Of a DNA stretch of 42,771 nt, positions 9,801 to 17,020 are shown piece after piece. Source of the stretch: Winogradskyella sp. GTDB lineage: Bacteria > Bacteroidota > Bacteroidia > Flavobacteriales > Flavobacteriaceae. Position numbers and translations under genes: made by a program. The notes below the pieces were generated by a model. It was not told where the DNA came from. It did no database searches and saw only the letters and a program-made list of their open reading frames with translations. The stretch is from assembly GCF_016744625.1 (NCBI RefSeq), contig NZ_JADGDZ010000023.1:1-42771 (forward strand), given 5' to 3'. Position 1 is the first letter of the stretch. Each line of letters starts with the position of its first letter.

Positions 9801-10112
9801 GAAATTGTAAAATCAATTGATAGTTTAGTTGATAAATACTTAGGTAAAGTTGACAAGCGTCAAGGTATTACGAGAAACCCTGAAGTAACTCCATTACAGC
9901 GTCTAAGAAATGCAGCTAATTATGTTTACAACAGTCAAACAGGATTAACATCTACAGAAACTACATTAATAAAACATGCAAAAAATGCTCTAGGTAAATT
10001 GTTAGGTGAAACTAATAATTTCTTTAATAAAGAATGGGTAAAATATCAAACAAACATGAAACAAGTTCAAGTAGATCCTTTTAAAGAAACGAAGACATTT
10101 GGAATTGACTAA
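6897..10112 (+). CDS. Large secreted BNR/VPS10-type beta-propeller protein (sialidase-like repeats)
   Basis: The 1071-residue product starts with a signal peptide (ends LISAQ). Many Asp-box/BNR repeats follow over about residues 50-620: SGGITWEPI, DGGKNWMAM, DGGKTWNKI, DGGKNWKKI, DGGKTWRFI, KGETWTVI, DGGNNWNEV. This indicates one or two beta-propellers of the sortilin VPS10/xyloglucanase-like type. The C-terminal third contains an Asp/Glu/Lys-rich low-complexity stretch (about 790-820) and a helical region at about 905-1040. Bacteroidota homologues are often labelled glycosyl hydrolase, but no glycosidase active site can be assigned from sequence. The protein is probably surface or periplasmic. 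It ends just before a strong bidirectional terminator. Confidence 0.85.
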   Translation: MKRFFSIVMLFCVTLISAQEFSMDMVKNMAPRNIGPGGMSGRVTAIDVVTNNPDVMYVGTASGGLWKSTSGGITWEPIFEKELTASIGAVEIQQSNPSVIWVGTGEGNPRNSLNGGYGVYKSLDGGKNWMAMGLEKTRHIHRIIVDPTNPDIVYVGAIGSPWGEHPERGVFKTTDGGKTWNKILFTNNKTGVADLIMDPTNPNKLIAAMWEHKRDPWFFNSGGEGSGLHITHDGGKNWKKITEDDGFPKGNLGRIGVAIAPNKPNIIYALVEAKKNALYKSEDGGFKWKMVNNKSDIGNRPFYYSEIYVDPQNENRVYSVFTYVNSSDDGGKNFSQLMPAYGVSNGVHPDHHAWWIHPENGNFMIDGNDGGMNITKDGGKTWRFIGNLPVAQFYHINVDNEYPYNVYGGMQDNGSWRGPAYVWRAQGIRNSYWQEISFGDGFDVVPDRDDSRYGWSMSQQGYVSRYDWQTGNNYGVRPTHSDPNVRLRFNWNSAINIDPFNNSTLYFGSQFVHKSIDKGETWTVISPDLSTNDPEKQKQSESGGLSMDATGAENHTTILVIEPSVLEKDMLWAGTDDGRVHFTTDGGNNWNEVTKNIKGLPEGSWIAQIKASNKNKGEALLIANDYRRFNYTPYAYRTKNYGKSWERIVDENDVQSYTLAIVEDIVEPNLMFLGTDDGLYISVNAGEKWTKWTEGFPTTSVKDLVIHPREHDLVIGTFGRAAWVLDDIRPLREMAKNASVMTSNIELFDPPIAYQAAYQQPTGSRFGADAMYHGENRGGGARFSYLFNKKEMPKDDKKEKDEDKDDEAEMDSEKDEAKVKWDSLTLKLYDDSRLIRTLKTKAPKENGIHKWTWYMSEAGVNRPSRRIRKQTREPRGISAKPGTYKAVLHYGDQMSETTIKIESDPRLKVSKKNIDEVYAAAKQLEKMQETSANAVKQLIESKTIAETYKKNLLKLDKETYKDQIKASKEIVKSIDSLVDKYLGKVDKRQGITRNPEVTPLQRLRNAANYVYNSQTGLTSTETTLIKHAKNALGKLLGETNNFFNKEWVKYQTNMKQVQVDPFKETKTFGID

Positions 10113-10131
10113 GTAAGATAGATATCTTAAC

Positions 10132-10167
10132 AAAAAAACGCTTTAGAAGATTCTAAAGCGTTTTTTT
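10132..10167. terminator. Bidirectional intrinsic terminator
   Basis: CGCTTTAGA (10139-10147) and TCTAAAGCG (10152-10160) form a 9-bp stem with a 4-base loop. It is flanked by A7 (10132-10138) and T7 (10161-10167). It lies between the convergent BNR-protein gene and the Crp/Fnr gene and can serve both. Confidence 0.95.
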
Positions 10168-10177
10168 GTTTTGTATG

Positions 10178-10855
10178 TTATTCTATCCATTTAAGACCAT
10201 TGGAATCTTCTATTTTTATGCGTTTTCCAGAGGTAGAAATCAAACCATCTTTTTTAAATTGCGAGAGAATTCTAATAGCAGACTCTGTAGCTGTACCAAC
10301 AATACTAGCATAATCTTCACGAGATAACACAATACTTAAAAAGCCTTCAGTATCAGTACCAAAATGATCATGAATGTACAGCAAAATTTCAGCTGTTCTT
10401 GCCTTCACAGATTTCTGAGCCATATTAACCAATGACTCATCAGCTTCTTTTAAATCTTCAGCCATTTCCTTTAAAACATCCATTGTGAATTTTGGATTCT
10501 TAGATAAATCTTTCATGATTTCAGCCTTTGGAATAAAACACATTTCCATATCGTTTAAAGCCACAGCACTTAAATTAGTTTTTTGATCAGAAACTAAAGA
10601 GCGTTTCCCTAAAAGACCTCCTTTAACCACTAATTTTACAACCTGATCTTTTCCATTTTCACTCAATTTAGTGAGCTTACAAACACCATCTCTAACACAA
10701 TACACGCCATTTAGAGTTTCTCCCTCCTCAAAAATCACTTGTCCCTTTCTATAAACCTTACCTGTTTTACAAGCAGACACACGCATCAACTCATCTCTGG
10801 TTAAGGACTTTAGAGAATTAAACTCCTTTATAATACATGAATCACATTTGCTCAT
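10178..10855 (-). CDS. Crp/Fnr-family transcription regulator, probable oxygen/NO-type sensor
   Basis: The start is ATG at 10855 (MSKCDSCIIKEF). A longer frame reaches 11029, but it would overlap the divergent ccoI start and its extra residues look non-coding. The 225-residue protein has an N-terminal cyclic-nucleotide-binding-like barrel (about 30-145) and a C-terminal winged helix. The recognition region TATESAIRILSQFKKDGLI keeps the Glu and Arg of the FNR E-x-x-S-R signature. Cysteines at 4, 7 and 29 (plus 53 and 59) recall the N-terminal cluster ligands of FNR, so an Fe-S oxygen sensor is possible but unproven. The gene is divergent from ccoI, and four matching palindromes near respiration genes make it the likely regulator of this region. 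Confidence 0.88.
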   Translation of the reverse strand: MSKCDSCIIKEFNSLKSLTRDELMRVSACKTGKVYRKGQVIFEEGETLNGVYCVRDGVCKLTKLSENGKDQVVKLVVKGGLLGKRSLVSDQKTNLSAVALNDMEMCFIPKAEIMKDLSKNPKFTMDVLKEMAEDLKEADESLVNMAQKSVKARTAEILLYIHDHFGTDTEGFLSIVLSREDYASIVGTATESAIRILSQFKKDGLISTSGKRIKIEDSNGLKWIE

Positions 10856-10878
10856 AATGATTGTTTTTTGTAGTATTC

Positions 10879-10886
10879 CAAATATA
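10879..10886 (-). promoter_or_regulatory. -7 box (TATATTTG) of the crp/fnr gene
   Basis: The minus strand reads TATATTTG, a perfect match to the Bacteroidota -7 element TAnnTTTG, 24 bases upstream of the fnr start. The Fnr-like palindrome at 10896-10907 is centred 19 bp upstream of this box. That places it inside the core promoter and suggests autorepression. Confidence 0.6.
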
Positions 10887-10895
10887 ATGATTACC

Positions 10896-10907
10896 TGACA
10901 AATATCA
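10896..10907 (+). promoter_or_regulatory. Crp/Fnr-type operator upstream of ccoI
   Basis: TGACAAATATCA matches the TGAYAnnTrTCA pattern seen at three other promoters in the window. Its centre (10901.5) is 33 bp upstream of the centre of CATTTTTG (10931-10938), a 7-of-8 match to TAnnTTTG, 28 bases before the ccoI ATG. The same spacing recurs at all four sites. Confidence 0.75.
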
Positions 10908-10930
10908 TATTCTAAAAACGAAGGAATTAT

Positions 10931-10938
10931 CATTTTTG
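10931..10938 (+). promoter_or_regulatory. -7 box of ccoI
   Basis: CATTTTTG differs from the TAnnTTTG consensus only at its first base. It stands at the fixed 33-bp distance from the upstream Crp/Fnr palindrome. The implied leader is about 25 bases. Confidence 0.6.
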
Positions 10939-10966
10939 TTGTAGGTATACAATGAGCAAATAAAAA

Positions 10967-13342
10967 ATGGAAAACAAGACTTGTTTTCACTGTGGAGACG
11001 ATTGTGATAATCGCACTATTACATTTCAAGACAAATCGTTTTGCTGTAATGGCTGTAAAACTGTTTTCGAAATTTTTAACGAAAATGATTTAACCTGTTA
11101 CTACGATTTACAAAATTCCCCAGGTTCAATTCCGAAAGAGATTGAAGGTAAGTATGATTTTCTCTCTCAAGAAAATATTATTGAAAAACTAACGGAATTT
11201 AGAAGTGACACCATAGAAGTTGTAACACTTTACATTCCGCATATTCATTGTAGTTCTTGTATATGGATTCTTGAAAACTTAAATAAGTTGAATCCAAACA
11301 TTTCTGATTCTCAAGTTAATTTTGGCAAGAAAACGGTTAGAGTCAGCTATAATTCAACAGAGACCAATTTAAAATCAGTTGTTTTATTATTAAGTTCCAT
11401 TGGTTATGAACCATATATCAGTTTAGACGATTTTAAATCTGGGGAAAAGCATATCAACAGAACCTTAATTTATAAATTAGGTGTTGCTGGCTTTGGATTT
11501 GGCAACATTATGTTTTTGTCTTTTCCAGAGTATTTTGAAGTGAATGAGTTTTGGCTAGAGCAATATAAACCAATGTTTCGTTGGTTAATGTTTGCATTGT
11601 CACTTCCTGTGGTATTCTATTCTGCTCAAGATTATTTTATTTCAGCCTATAAAGGTTTAAAAGCTAAACTACTGAATATTGATGTGCCTATTGCTCTTGG
11701 TCTTTCAGTGTTATTTATAAGAAGTACTATTGAAATTGCTTTCGATTTAGGTTCTGGCTTTTTTGATAGTTTAGCTGGCTTGGTGTTCTTTCTCTTAGTT
11801 GGAAAGTTCTTTCAACAAAAGACTTATGATTTCTTGTCCTTTGAGCGAGATTACAAATCTTATTTCCCTATTGCAATCACAAAAATTGATAAAGATGGAA
11901 ACGAAAATTCAATTCAAGTTTATGATATTGAAAAAGGTGACCGCATTCTAATTAGAAATGAAGAGTTGATACCTGTTGATGGTATTTTAATCAATGGAAA
12001 AGCAAGAATTGATTACAGTTTTGTTACTGGAGAGTCGCAAACAGTATCAAAACAATCTGGTGACAAGTTGTTTGCTGGTGGTAAACAAACGTCTGGTGTC
12101 ATTGAGCTTGAAGCTTTAAAATCTGTTGAACAAAGTTATTTAACACAGTTGTGGAGTAATGATGTTTTCAATAAAAACAAAGAAGATGGTTTTACTAATA
12201 TTACAAACACTATTAGTAAACATTTTACTATTGCCATTCTAGCCATTGCCGTCATAGCGACAACATTTTGGTTGTTTACAGATGCTAGCAAAGCCATGAA
12301 TGTATTTACTGCAGTCCTAATTATCGCATGTCCATGTGCCATAGCACTTTCTGCACCTTTTACATTTGGAAACTTATTACGAATCTTCGGAAAGCTAAAG
12401 TTCTATGTTAAAAATGCTAGTGTTATTGAACAATTAGCTCAAATCAACACTATTATTTTCGACAAAACCGGAACCATCACTTCTAACAAAAGCAGTACAG
12501 CTAAATATGATGGTAAATTACTATCTGATTCAGAAAGTCTGGTGCTCAAAAACTCACTACGTGGTTCTAACCATCCATTGAGCAGAACTTTATATAACAT
12601 TCTCGAAGAGAATAATATTATCATACTCGATACTTTTGAAGAATATATTGGCAAAGGGATTGAGGCTAAACATGATGCTGTTAATTTAAAAATAGGTTCG
12701 GCAAGTTTTGTAGGTAATCCTAAAGAAATTTCAGTTCTAAATACGGCTGTTCATGTAAGTAGTAATAATATTTACAAAGGCAAGTTCACATTTTACAATA
12801 GTTATAGAAAAGGGGTTTCAAAGTTGTTTAATCAACTAAAAAAACAATTCGATTTAGTAATTCTTTCAGGAGATAATGAGGGTGAACTCGAAAACTTAAA
12901 AAAGTTATTACCCGCTAAAACAAAACTGATTTTTAATCAGAAACCAGAAGATAAATTAGAATTCATCAAGTACCATCAATCTGAAGGTGCAAAAGTATTA
13001 ATGATAGGTGACGGATTAAATGATGCAGGTGCTTTAGCGCAAAGTGAGGTTGGTATTGCCATATCTGAAGATGTTAATGTCTTCTCACCTGCTTGTGATG
13101 GAATTTTAGATGCGTCAAAGTTTAAGCAATTATATCAATTCATAACGGCTTCTAAATCAGCAATAAAAATTATTAAATGGAGCTTTGTACTTTCGTTTAT
13201 TTATAATATTATTGGTTTATATTTTGCAGTGACTGGACAATTGGCTCCTGTTGTTGCAGCGATATTAATGCCTTTGAGTTCAATAAGCATTGTAATATTT
13301 ACTACTATTTGTACTAACATTTTGGGTCGAAAATTAAAATAA
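10967..13342 (+). CDS. ccoI: CcoI-type copper-translocating P1B ATPase for cbb3 oxidase assembly
   Basis: The 791-residue product opens with a Cys-rich zinc-finger-like segment (CFHCGDDC, FCCNGCKTVF) typical of CcoI/FixI. An HMA-like metal-binding domain follows (IHCSSCIWILENL), then eight membrane helices. The transmembrane metal motif CPCAIALSAP, the phosphorylation motif DKTGTIT and the hinge MIGDGLNDAGAL are all intact. These pumps export copper to the periplasmic side for the CuB centre of cbb3-type oxidase. The gene is divergent from the crp/fnr gene, with an Fnr-type palindrome between them, and lies 127 bases upstream of ccoS and the structural genes. Confidence 0.95.
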   Translation: MENKTCFHCGDDCDNRTITFQDKSFCCNGCKTVFEIFNENDLTCYYDLQNSPGSIPKEIEGKYDFLSQENIIEKLTEFRSDTIEVVTLYIPHIHCSSCIWILENLNKLNPNISDSQVNFGKKTVRVSYNSTETNLKSVVLLLSSIGYEPYISLDDFKSGEKHINRTLIYKLGVAGFGFGNIMFLSFPEYFEVNEFWLEQYKPMFRWLMFALSLPVVFYSAQDYFISAYKGLKAKLLNIDVPIALGLSVLFIRSTIEIAFDLGSGFFDSLAGLVFFLLVGKFFQQKTYDFLSFERDYKSYFPIAITKIDKDGNENSIQVYDIEKGDRILIRNEELIPVDGILINGKARIDYSFVTGESQTVSKQSGDKLFAGGKQTSGVIELEALKSVEQSYLTQLWSNDVFNKNKEDGFTNITNTISKHFTIAILAIAVIATTFWLFTDASKAMNVFTAVLIIACPCAIALSAPFTFGNLLRIFGKLKFYVKNASVIEQLAQINTIIFDKTGTITSNKSSTAKYDGKLLSDSESLVLKNSLRGSNHPLSRTLYNILEENNIIILDTFEEYIGKGIEAKHDAVNLKIGSASFVGNPKEISVLNTAVHVSSNNIYKGKFTFYNSYRKGVSKLFNQLKKQFDLVILSGDNEGELENLKKLLPAKTKLIFNQKPEDKLEFIKYHQSEGAKVLMIGDGLNDAGALAQSEVGIAISEDVNVFSPACDGILDASKFKQLYQFITASKSAIKIIKWSFVLSFIYNIIGLYFAVTGQLAPVVAAILMPLSSISIVIFTTICTNILGRKLK

Positions 13343-13403
13343 ATTTAGCCCTTAATTCGTCCTAAAAAGGAATAGAAATAGACTGTAACAACAAAATTAA
13401 TCT

Positions 13404-13423
13404 AACATGATAAATATCATGTT
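13404..13423 (+). promoter_or_regulatory. Perfect Crp/Fnr-type palindrome upstream of the cco operon
   Basis: AACATGAT-AAAT-ATCATGTT is a perfect 8-bp inverted repeat with a 4-base centre at 13413.5. It is centred 33 bp upstream of the centre of the -7 box TAATTTTG. With transcription starting a few bases after the box, the site falls near -41, the classical class II activation position for FNR/CRP proteins. Confidence 0.88.
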
Positions 13424-13442
13424 TTAAAAAAAAGTTCAACAG

Positions 13443-13450
13443 TAATTTTG
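13443..13450 (+). promoter_or_regulatory. -7 box of the ccoS-ccoNO operon
   Basis: TAATTTTG is a perfect match to the Bacteroidota -7 element TAnnTTTG, 19 bases before the ccoS start. No good -33 TTTG is present, which fits an activator-dependent promoter. Confidence 0.75.
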
Positions 13451-13469
13451 AACCATAACTTCAGTAGGT

Positions 13470-13655
13470 ATGAGTGTTATTTATATTTTATTAACAGTAA
13501 GCGTCATTGTTGGCGTGGCTTTCTTTATTGTGTTTATTGTAGCAGTAAAGTCTGGTCAATATGATGACAGTTATACACCTTCTGTACGCATGCTTTTTGA
13601 AGATGAATTGGTAAATACGCAAACTAAACAATCAACAAACACAAAAACTGACTAA
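13470..13655 (+). CDS. ccoS: CcoS cbb3 oxidase maturation protein
   Basis: This 61-residue, single-span membrane protein starts with MSVIYILLTVSVIVGVAFFI and has a short acidic cytoplasmic tail. Size, N-terminal topology and position directly before the fused ccoNO gene (10 bases) fit CcoS, a small factor needed for cofactor insertion into cbb3-type oxidase. An Fnr-type palindrome and a perfect -7 box precede it. Confidence 0.9.
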   Translation: MSVIYILLTVSVIVGVAFFIVFIVAVKSGQYDDSYTPSVRMLFEDELVNTQTKQSTNTKTD

Positions 13656-13665
13656 TTTTTATAAT

Positions 13666-15864
13666 ATGGAAATGCAACAATTCTATTACGATAATAAAAT
13701 CGTTAAAAAATTCCTTTACGCCACCATTCTTTGGGGAGTTGTTGGGATGCTTGTAGGCCTTATTCTGGCCTTTATGTTTTTATTCCCAAACATGACTGAT
13801 GGTATCTCATGGTTGAGTTTTGGTCGCTTAAGACCTTTACACACCAACGCTGTAATTTTTGCCTTTGTCGGTAATGCTATCTTCGCTGGTGTTTACTACT
13901 CTCTGCAACGTTTACTTAAAGCAAGAATGTTTAGTGATCTCTTGAGTAACATTAATTTTTGGGGCTGGCAACTTATTATCGTCGGAGCAGCAATTACTTT
14001 ACCATTAGGATATTCAACCTCTAAAGAATACGCAGAACTAGAATGGCCTTTTGATATCGCTATTGCATTAATTTGGGTAGCTTTTGGTGTCAATATGATT
14101 GGTGCTATACTTAAGCGTCGTCAACGTCACTTATATGTTGCCATTTGGTTCTACTTAGCAACTTTTGTTACTGTAGCTGTGTTGCATATTTTTAATAGTC
14201 TAGCACTACCTGTTAGCTTTACTGGTATGAAAAGTTATTCAGTTTATGCAGGTGTACAAGATGCCTTGGTACAATGGTGGTATGGACATAATGCAGTTGC
14301 ATTTTTCTTAACCACTCCATTCCTTGGTTTAATGTATTATTTCGTACCTAAAGCTGCCAATAGACCAGTATATTCTTATCGATTATCAATTGTTCACTTT
14401 TGGTCATTAATCTTTATCTACATTTGGGCAGGACCTCACCACTTATTATATACTGCTTTACCAGAATGGGCACAACATTTAGGTGTTGCATTCTCTATTA
14501 TGTTACTCGCACCATCTTGGGGAGGAATGATAAACGGGTTATTAACATTGCGTGGAGCTTGGGACAAAGTTCGTACAGATCCTGTTTTAAAATTTATGGT
14601 TGTAGCCATTACAGGTTATGGTATGGCAACTTTTGAAGGACCAATGTTATCACTTAAAAATGTTAATGCCATTGCACACTTTACAGATTGGATTATTGCT
14701 CACGTTCATGTTGGAGCCTTGGCTTGGAACGGTTTCTTAGCCTTTGGTATGATCTATTGGTTAATTCCAAGGTTATTTAAAACCAAACTGTACTCTATTG
14801 GATTAGCTAACGTTCATTTTTGGATAGGTACTCTAGGTATTATGTTATATGCGTTGCCATTATATGTTGCTGGTTTTGCACAAGCAAGTATGTGGAAACA
14901 ATTTAATCCAGATGGTACATTAGTTTACGGAAACTTCTTAGAAACAGTAACAGAAATTATGCCGATGTACTGGATGCGTGCCATAGGTGGTACACTCTTT
15001 ATCACAGGTATGCTAATCTTAGTCTATAACGTAATAATGACCATTGTAAAATCTGAACACAAGGTTACAGATGAATTAGCAGAAGCACCAGCTTTACAAC
15101 GTGTGTCTAAAAGACGTGTAGCTGGCGAAGGATGGCATACTTGGTTAGAACGTAAACCAATTATGCTTACAATATATGCTACAGTTGCAATTTTAATTGG
15201 AGGTATTGTTCAAATTATACCAACTATTGTTGTTAAATCTAATATACCAACTATAAGTAGTGTTAAACCTTACACGCCTTTAGAACTTGAAGGACGAGAC
15301 CTTTATATAAGAGAAGGTTGTGTTGGATGTCACTCTCAAATGGTACGTCCTTTTAGATCTGAGGTAGAACGTTACGGAGAATACTCAAAAGCTGGAGAAT
15401 TTGTTTACGATCATCCATTCCTTTGGGGAAGTAAACGTACAGGTCCAGATTTACATAGAGTTGGTGGAAAATATTCAGACAATTGGCACTTTAATCACAT
15501 GTACGATCCTCAAAGTACATCTACTGGATCTATTATGCCTGCGTATCAGTGGTTAGTTAGAGACGAATTAGACAAATCCATGACAGAAAATAAAATGGAA
15601 GTTATGGTCACTTTAGGTGTACCATATACAGATGAAGAAATTGCAAATGCACAAGCTTCTATGTTAGAGCAAGGTACAGAAATTGAGAAAAGTTTATATA
15701 ACGATCCAGATTTTGTAGCCTCTTATGAAGCAGACAAAGCATCTGCAGGAGAGAATTTTATAGAAATGCGAAATAGAGAAATCGTTGCAATGATTGCTTA
15801 CTTACAACGCCTTGGCACTGATATAAAAGTAAAAGATATTATAGACGAAACTGCGCAAAACTAA
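13666..15864 (+). CDS. ccoNO: Fused cbb3-type cytochrome c oxidase subunits I and II (CcoN-CcoO)
   Basis: The first about 480 residues are the CcoN heme-copper catalytic subunit, with about 12 membrane helices. His-rich motifs include RPLHTNAVIFAF, WWYGHNAVAFFLT, WAGPHHLLYTALPEW and HFTDWIIAHVHVGALAW, which supply heme b, heme b3 and CuB ligands. The chain then continues without a stop into CcoO: one further helix (about 503-524) and a periplasmic monoheme domain with C552-V-G-C-H, followed by the MVRPFR motif and axial-Met region. The N-O fusion is characteristic of Bacteroidota. The enzyme reduces oxygen to water with high affinity and pumps protons. It is followed by ccoQ after 6 bases. 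Confidence 0.97.
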   Translation: MEMQQFYYDNKIVKKFLYATILWGVVGMLVGLILAFMFLFPNMTDGISWLSFGRLRPLHTNAVIFAFVGNAIFAGVYYSLQRLLKARMFSDLLSNINFWGWQLIIVGAAITLPLGYSTSKEYAELEWPFDIAIALIWVAFGVNMIGAILKRRQRHLYVAIWFYLATFVTVAVLHIFNSLALPVSFTGMKSYSVYAGVQDALVQWWYGHNAVAFFLTTPFLGLMYYFVPKAANRPVYSYRLSIVHFWSLIFIYIWAGPHHLLYTALPEWAQHLGVAFSIMLLAPSWGGMINGLLTLRGAWDKVRTDPVLKFMVVAITGYGMATFEGPMLSLKNVNAIAHFTDWIIAHVHVGALAWNGFLAFGMIYWLIPRLFKTKLYSIGLANVHFWIGTLGIMLYALPLYVAGFAQASMWKQFNPDGTLVYGNFLETVTEIMPMYWMRAIGGTLFITGMLILVYNVIMTIVKSEHKVTDELAEAPALQRVSKRRVAGEGWHTWLERKPIMLTIYATVAILIGGIVQIIPTIVVKSNIPTISSVKPYTPLELEGRDLYIREGCVGCHSQMVRPFRSEVERYGEYSKAGEFVYDHPFLWGSKRTGPDLHRVGGKYSDNWHFNHMYDPQSTSTGSIMPAYQWLVRDELDKSMTENKMEVMVTLGVPYTDEEIANAQASMLEQGTEIEKSLYNDPDFVASYEADKASAGENFIEMRNREIVAMIAYLQRLGTDIKVKDIIDETAQN

Positions 15865-15870
15865 GAAACC

Positions 15871-16056
15871 ATGCTAAAATTTGTAAAAAACCACATGGAA
15901 AGTATCACAGGTATAGAAATCTACCCAATGATATCGCTCCTTATATTCTTTATCTTCTTTGTTGTACTCTTTTATTGGGTATTTACAGCCAAGAAGGATT
16001 ATATAACAACTGTTAGTAACTTACCATTAGATAACCAAAACGACACTATATTATGA
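15871..16056 (+). CDS. ccoQ: CcoQ-like small subunit of cbb3 oxidase
   Basis: This 61-residue protein has one membrane span (about 16-36, MISLLIFFIFFVVLFYWVF) and a short soluble tail. It lies between ccoNO and ccoP and its end overlaps the ccoP start by 4 bases. Identification rests on size, topology and position; CcoQ proteins have little conserved sequence. Confidence 0.85.
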   Translation: MLKFVKNHMESITGIEIYPMISLLIFFIFFVVLFYWVFTAKKDYITTVSNLPLDNQNDTIL

Positions 16057-16943
16057 GACATTTAATCCCATCATACATACGAGTACCTTTGGTATTTTTC
16101 ATCATTGCTGGACTTGTAGAATACTTTGTAGATTCAGGCGATCAACCTGCTTTTATTGAACAACCTATCATTCTTTTATTTCTTTTATTAGTGTTATTAA
16201 TACTAATTGCTATTGAAGGTATCGTTGGTTCAATGGATAATATCCTTTTTCAAAGTTTGGATGAAGAAGGAAAAGAACGCTATTTAGCTTCTAGAACTAA
16301 GACACCTCAATTTAAAAAGGTAAATGCACTTTACTCAAAATTAGTAGGTAAGACTAAACCTATAGAGGAGGAAGGCGAAATTATACTAGACCATAACTAT
16401 GATGGTATTAAAGAATTAGATAACAGTTTACCACCATGGTGGGTTTATACTTTTTATGCATCAATAATTTTTGCTGTAGTTTATTTGGTTCGTTATCACG
16501 TTCTTAATGCTGATGATCAATTTGCAGAATATGAAACTGAATATGCCGAAGCTAATCGTGCCATTGAAGAGTACAAAAAAACAGCTAAAGGCCTAGTAGA
16601 CTTTAATACAGTTGAAGTATTAACTGAAACATCAGATCTAAATGCAGGTCAAAAGATATTCGAAACCAACTGTGTGGCCTGTCATAAAGCTGATGGTGGA
16701 GGTGGAATTGGCCCAAACTTAGCTGATCCAAATTGGATTTTAGGTGGAGGTATTAAAAATGTGTTTAAAACTATTTCTGAAGGTGGACGAGATGGTAAAG
16801 GTATGGTAGCATGGAAATCTGAATTAAAACCTTTAGAAATGGCTCAGGTTTCAAGTTATGTTTTACAATTTGAAGGAACAACACCTGCAGAACCTAAAGC
16901 TGCCGAAGGTGATGTTTGGGTAGAAGAAGCACCACAAGAATAG
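16053..16943 (+). CDS. ccoP: CcoP-type cytochrome c subunit of cbb3 oxidase (single heme)
   Basis: The 296-residue protein has two N-terminal membrane spans, then the CcoP N-terminal signature with a third span near 130-148 (DNSLPPWWVYTFYASIIFAVVYL). The cytochrome c domain carries C207-V-A-C-H211 and an axial Met near GMVAWK. Proteobacterial CcoP usually has two heme c domains; only one CxxCH is present here, as in other Bacteroidota. It delivers electrons to CcoO/CcoN from periplasmic donors. An acidic tail (EGDVWVEEAPQE) ends the protein. A perfect 15-bp hairpin follows. Confidence 0.93.
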   Translation: MRHLIPSYIRVPLVFFIIAGLVEYFVDSGDQPAFIEQPIILLFLLLVLLILIAIEGIVGSMDNILFQSLDEEGKERYLASRTKTPQFKKVNALYSKLVGKTKPIEEEGEIILDHNYDGIKELDNSLPPWWVYTFYASIIFAVVYLVRYHVLNADDQFAEYETEYAEANRAIEEYKKTAKGLVDFNTVEVLTETSDLNAGQKIFETNCVACHKADGGGGIGPNLADPNWILGGGIKNVFKTISEGGRDGKGMVAWKSELKPLEMAQVSSYVLQFEGTTPAEPKAAEGDVWVEEAPQE

Positions 16944-16967
16944 TTCTAAAGCAATTAAAAGTTGAAC

Positions 16968-17004
16968 AGTTACTAGAAACTATATACAGTAGTTTCTAGT
17001 AACT
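16968..17004. other. Perfect 15-bp hairpin between ccoP and ccoG
   Basis: AGTTACTAGAAACTA (16968-16982) and TAGTTTCTAGTAACT (16990-17004) are exact reverse complements with a 7-base loop. The downstream bases are AT-rich but have no uninterrupted T run. An mRNA-stabilising or attenuating hairpin is therefore more likely than a full terminator. Confidence 0.85.
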
Positions 17005-17020
17005 ATTATTAGTTATTAAA

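Noticed and set aside
10856..11029. Longer N-terminus for the Crp/Fnr protein
   Set aside because: The extra 58 residues would run through the -7 boxes and palindrome and past the ccoI start, and show no domain. MSKCDSC at 10855 is a typical family start.
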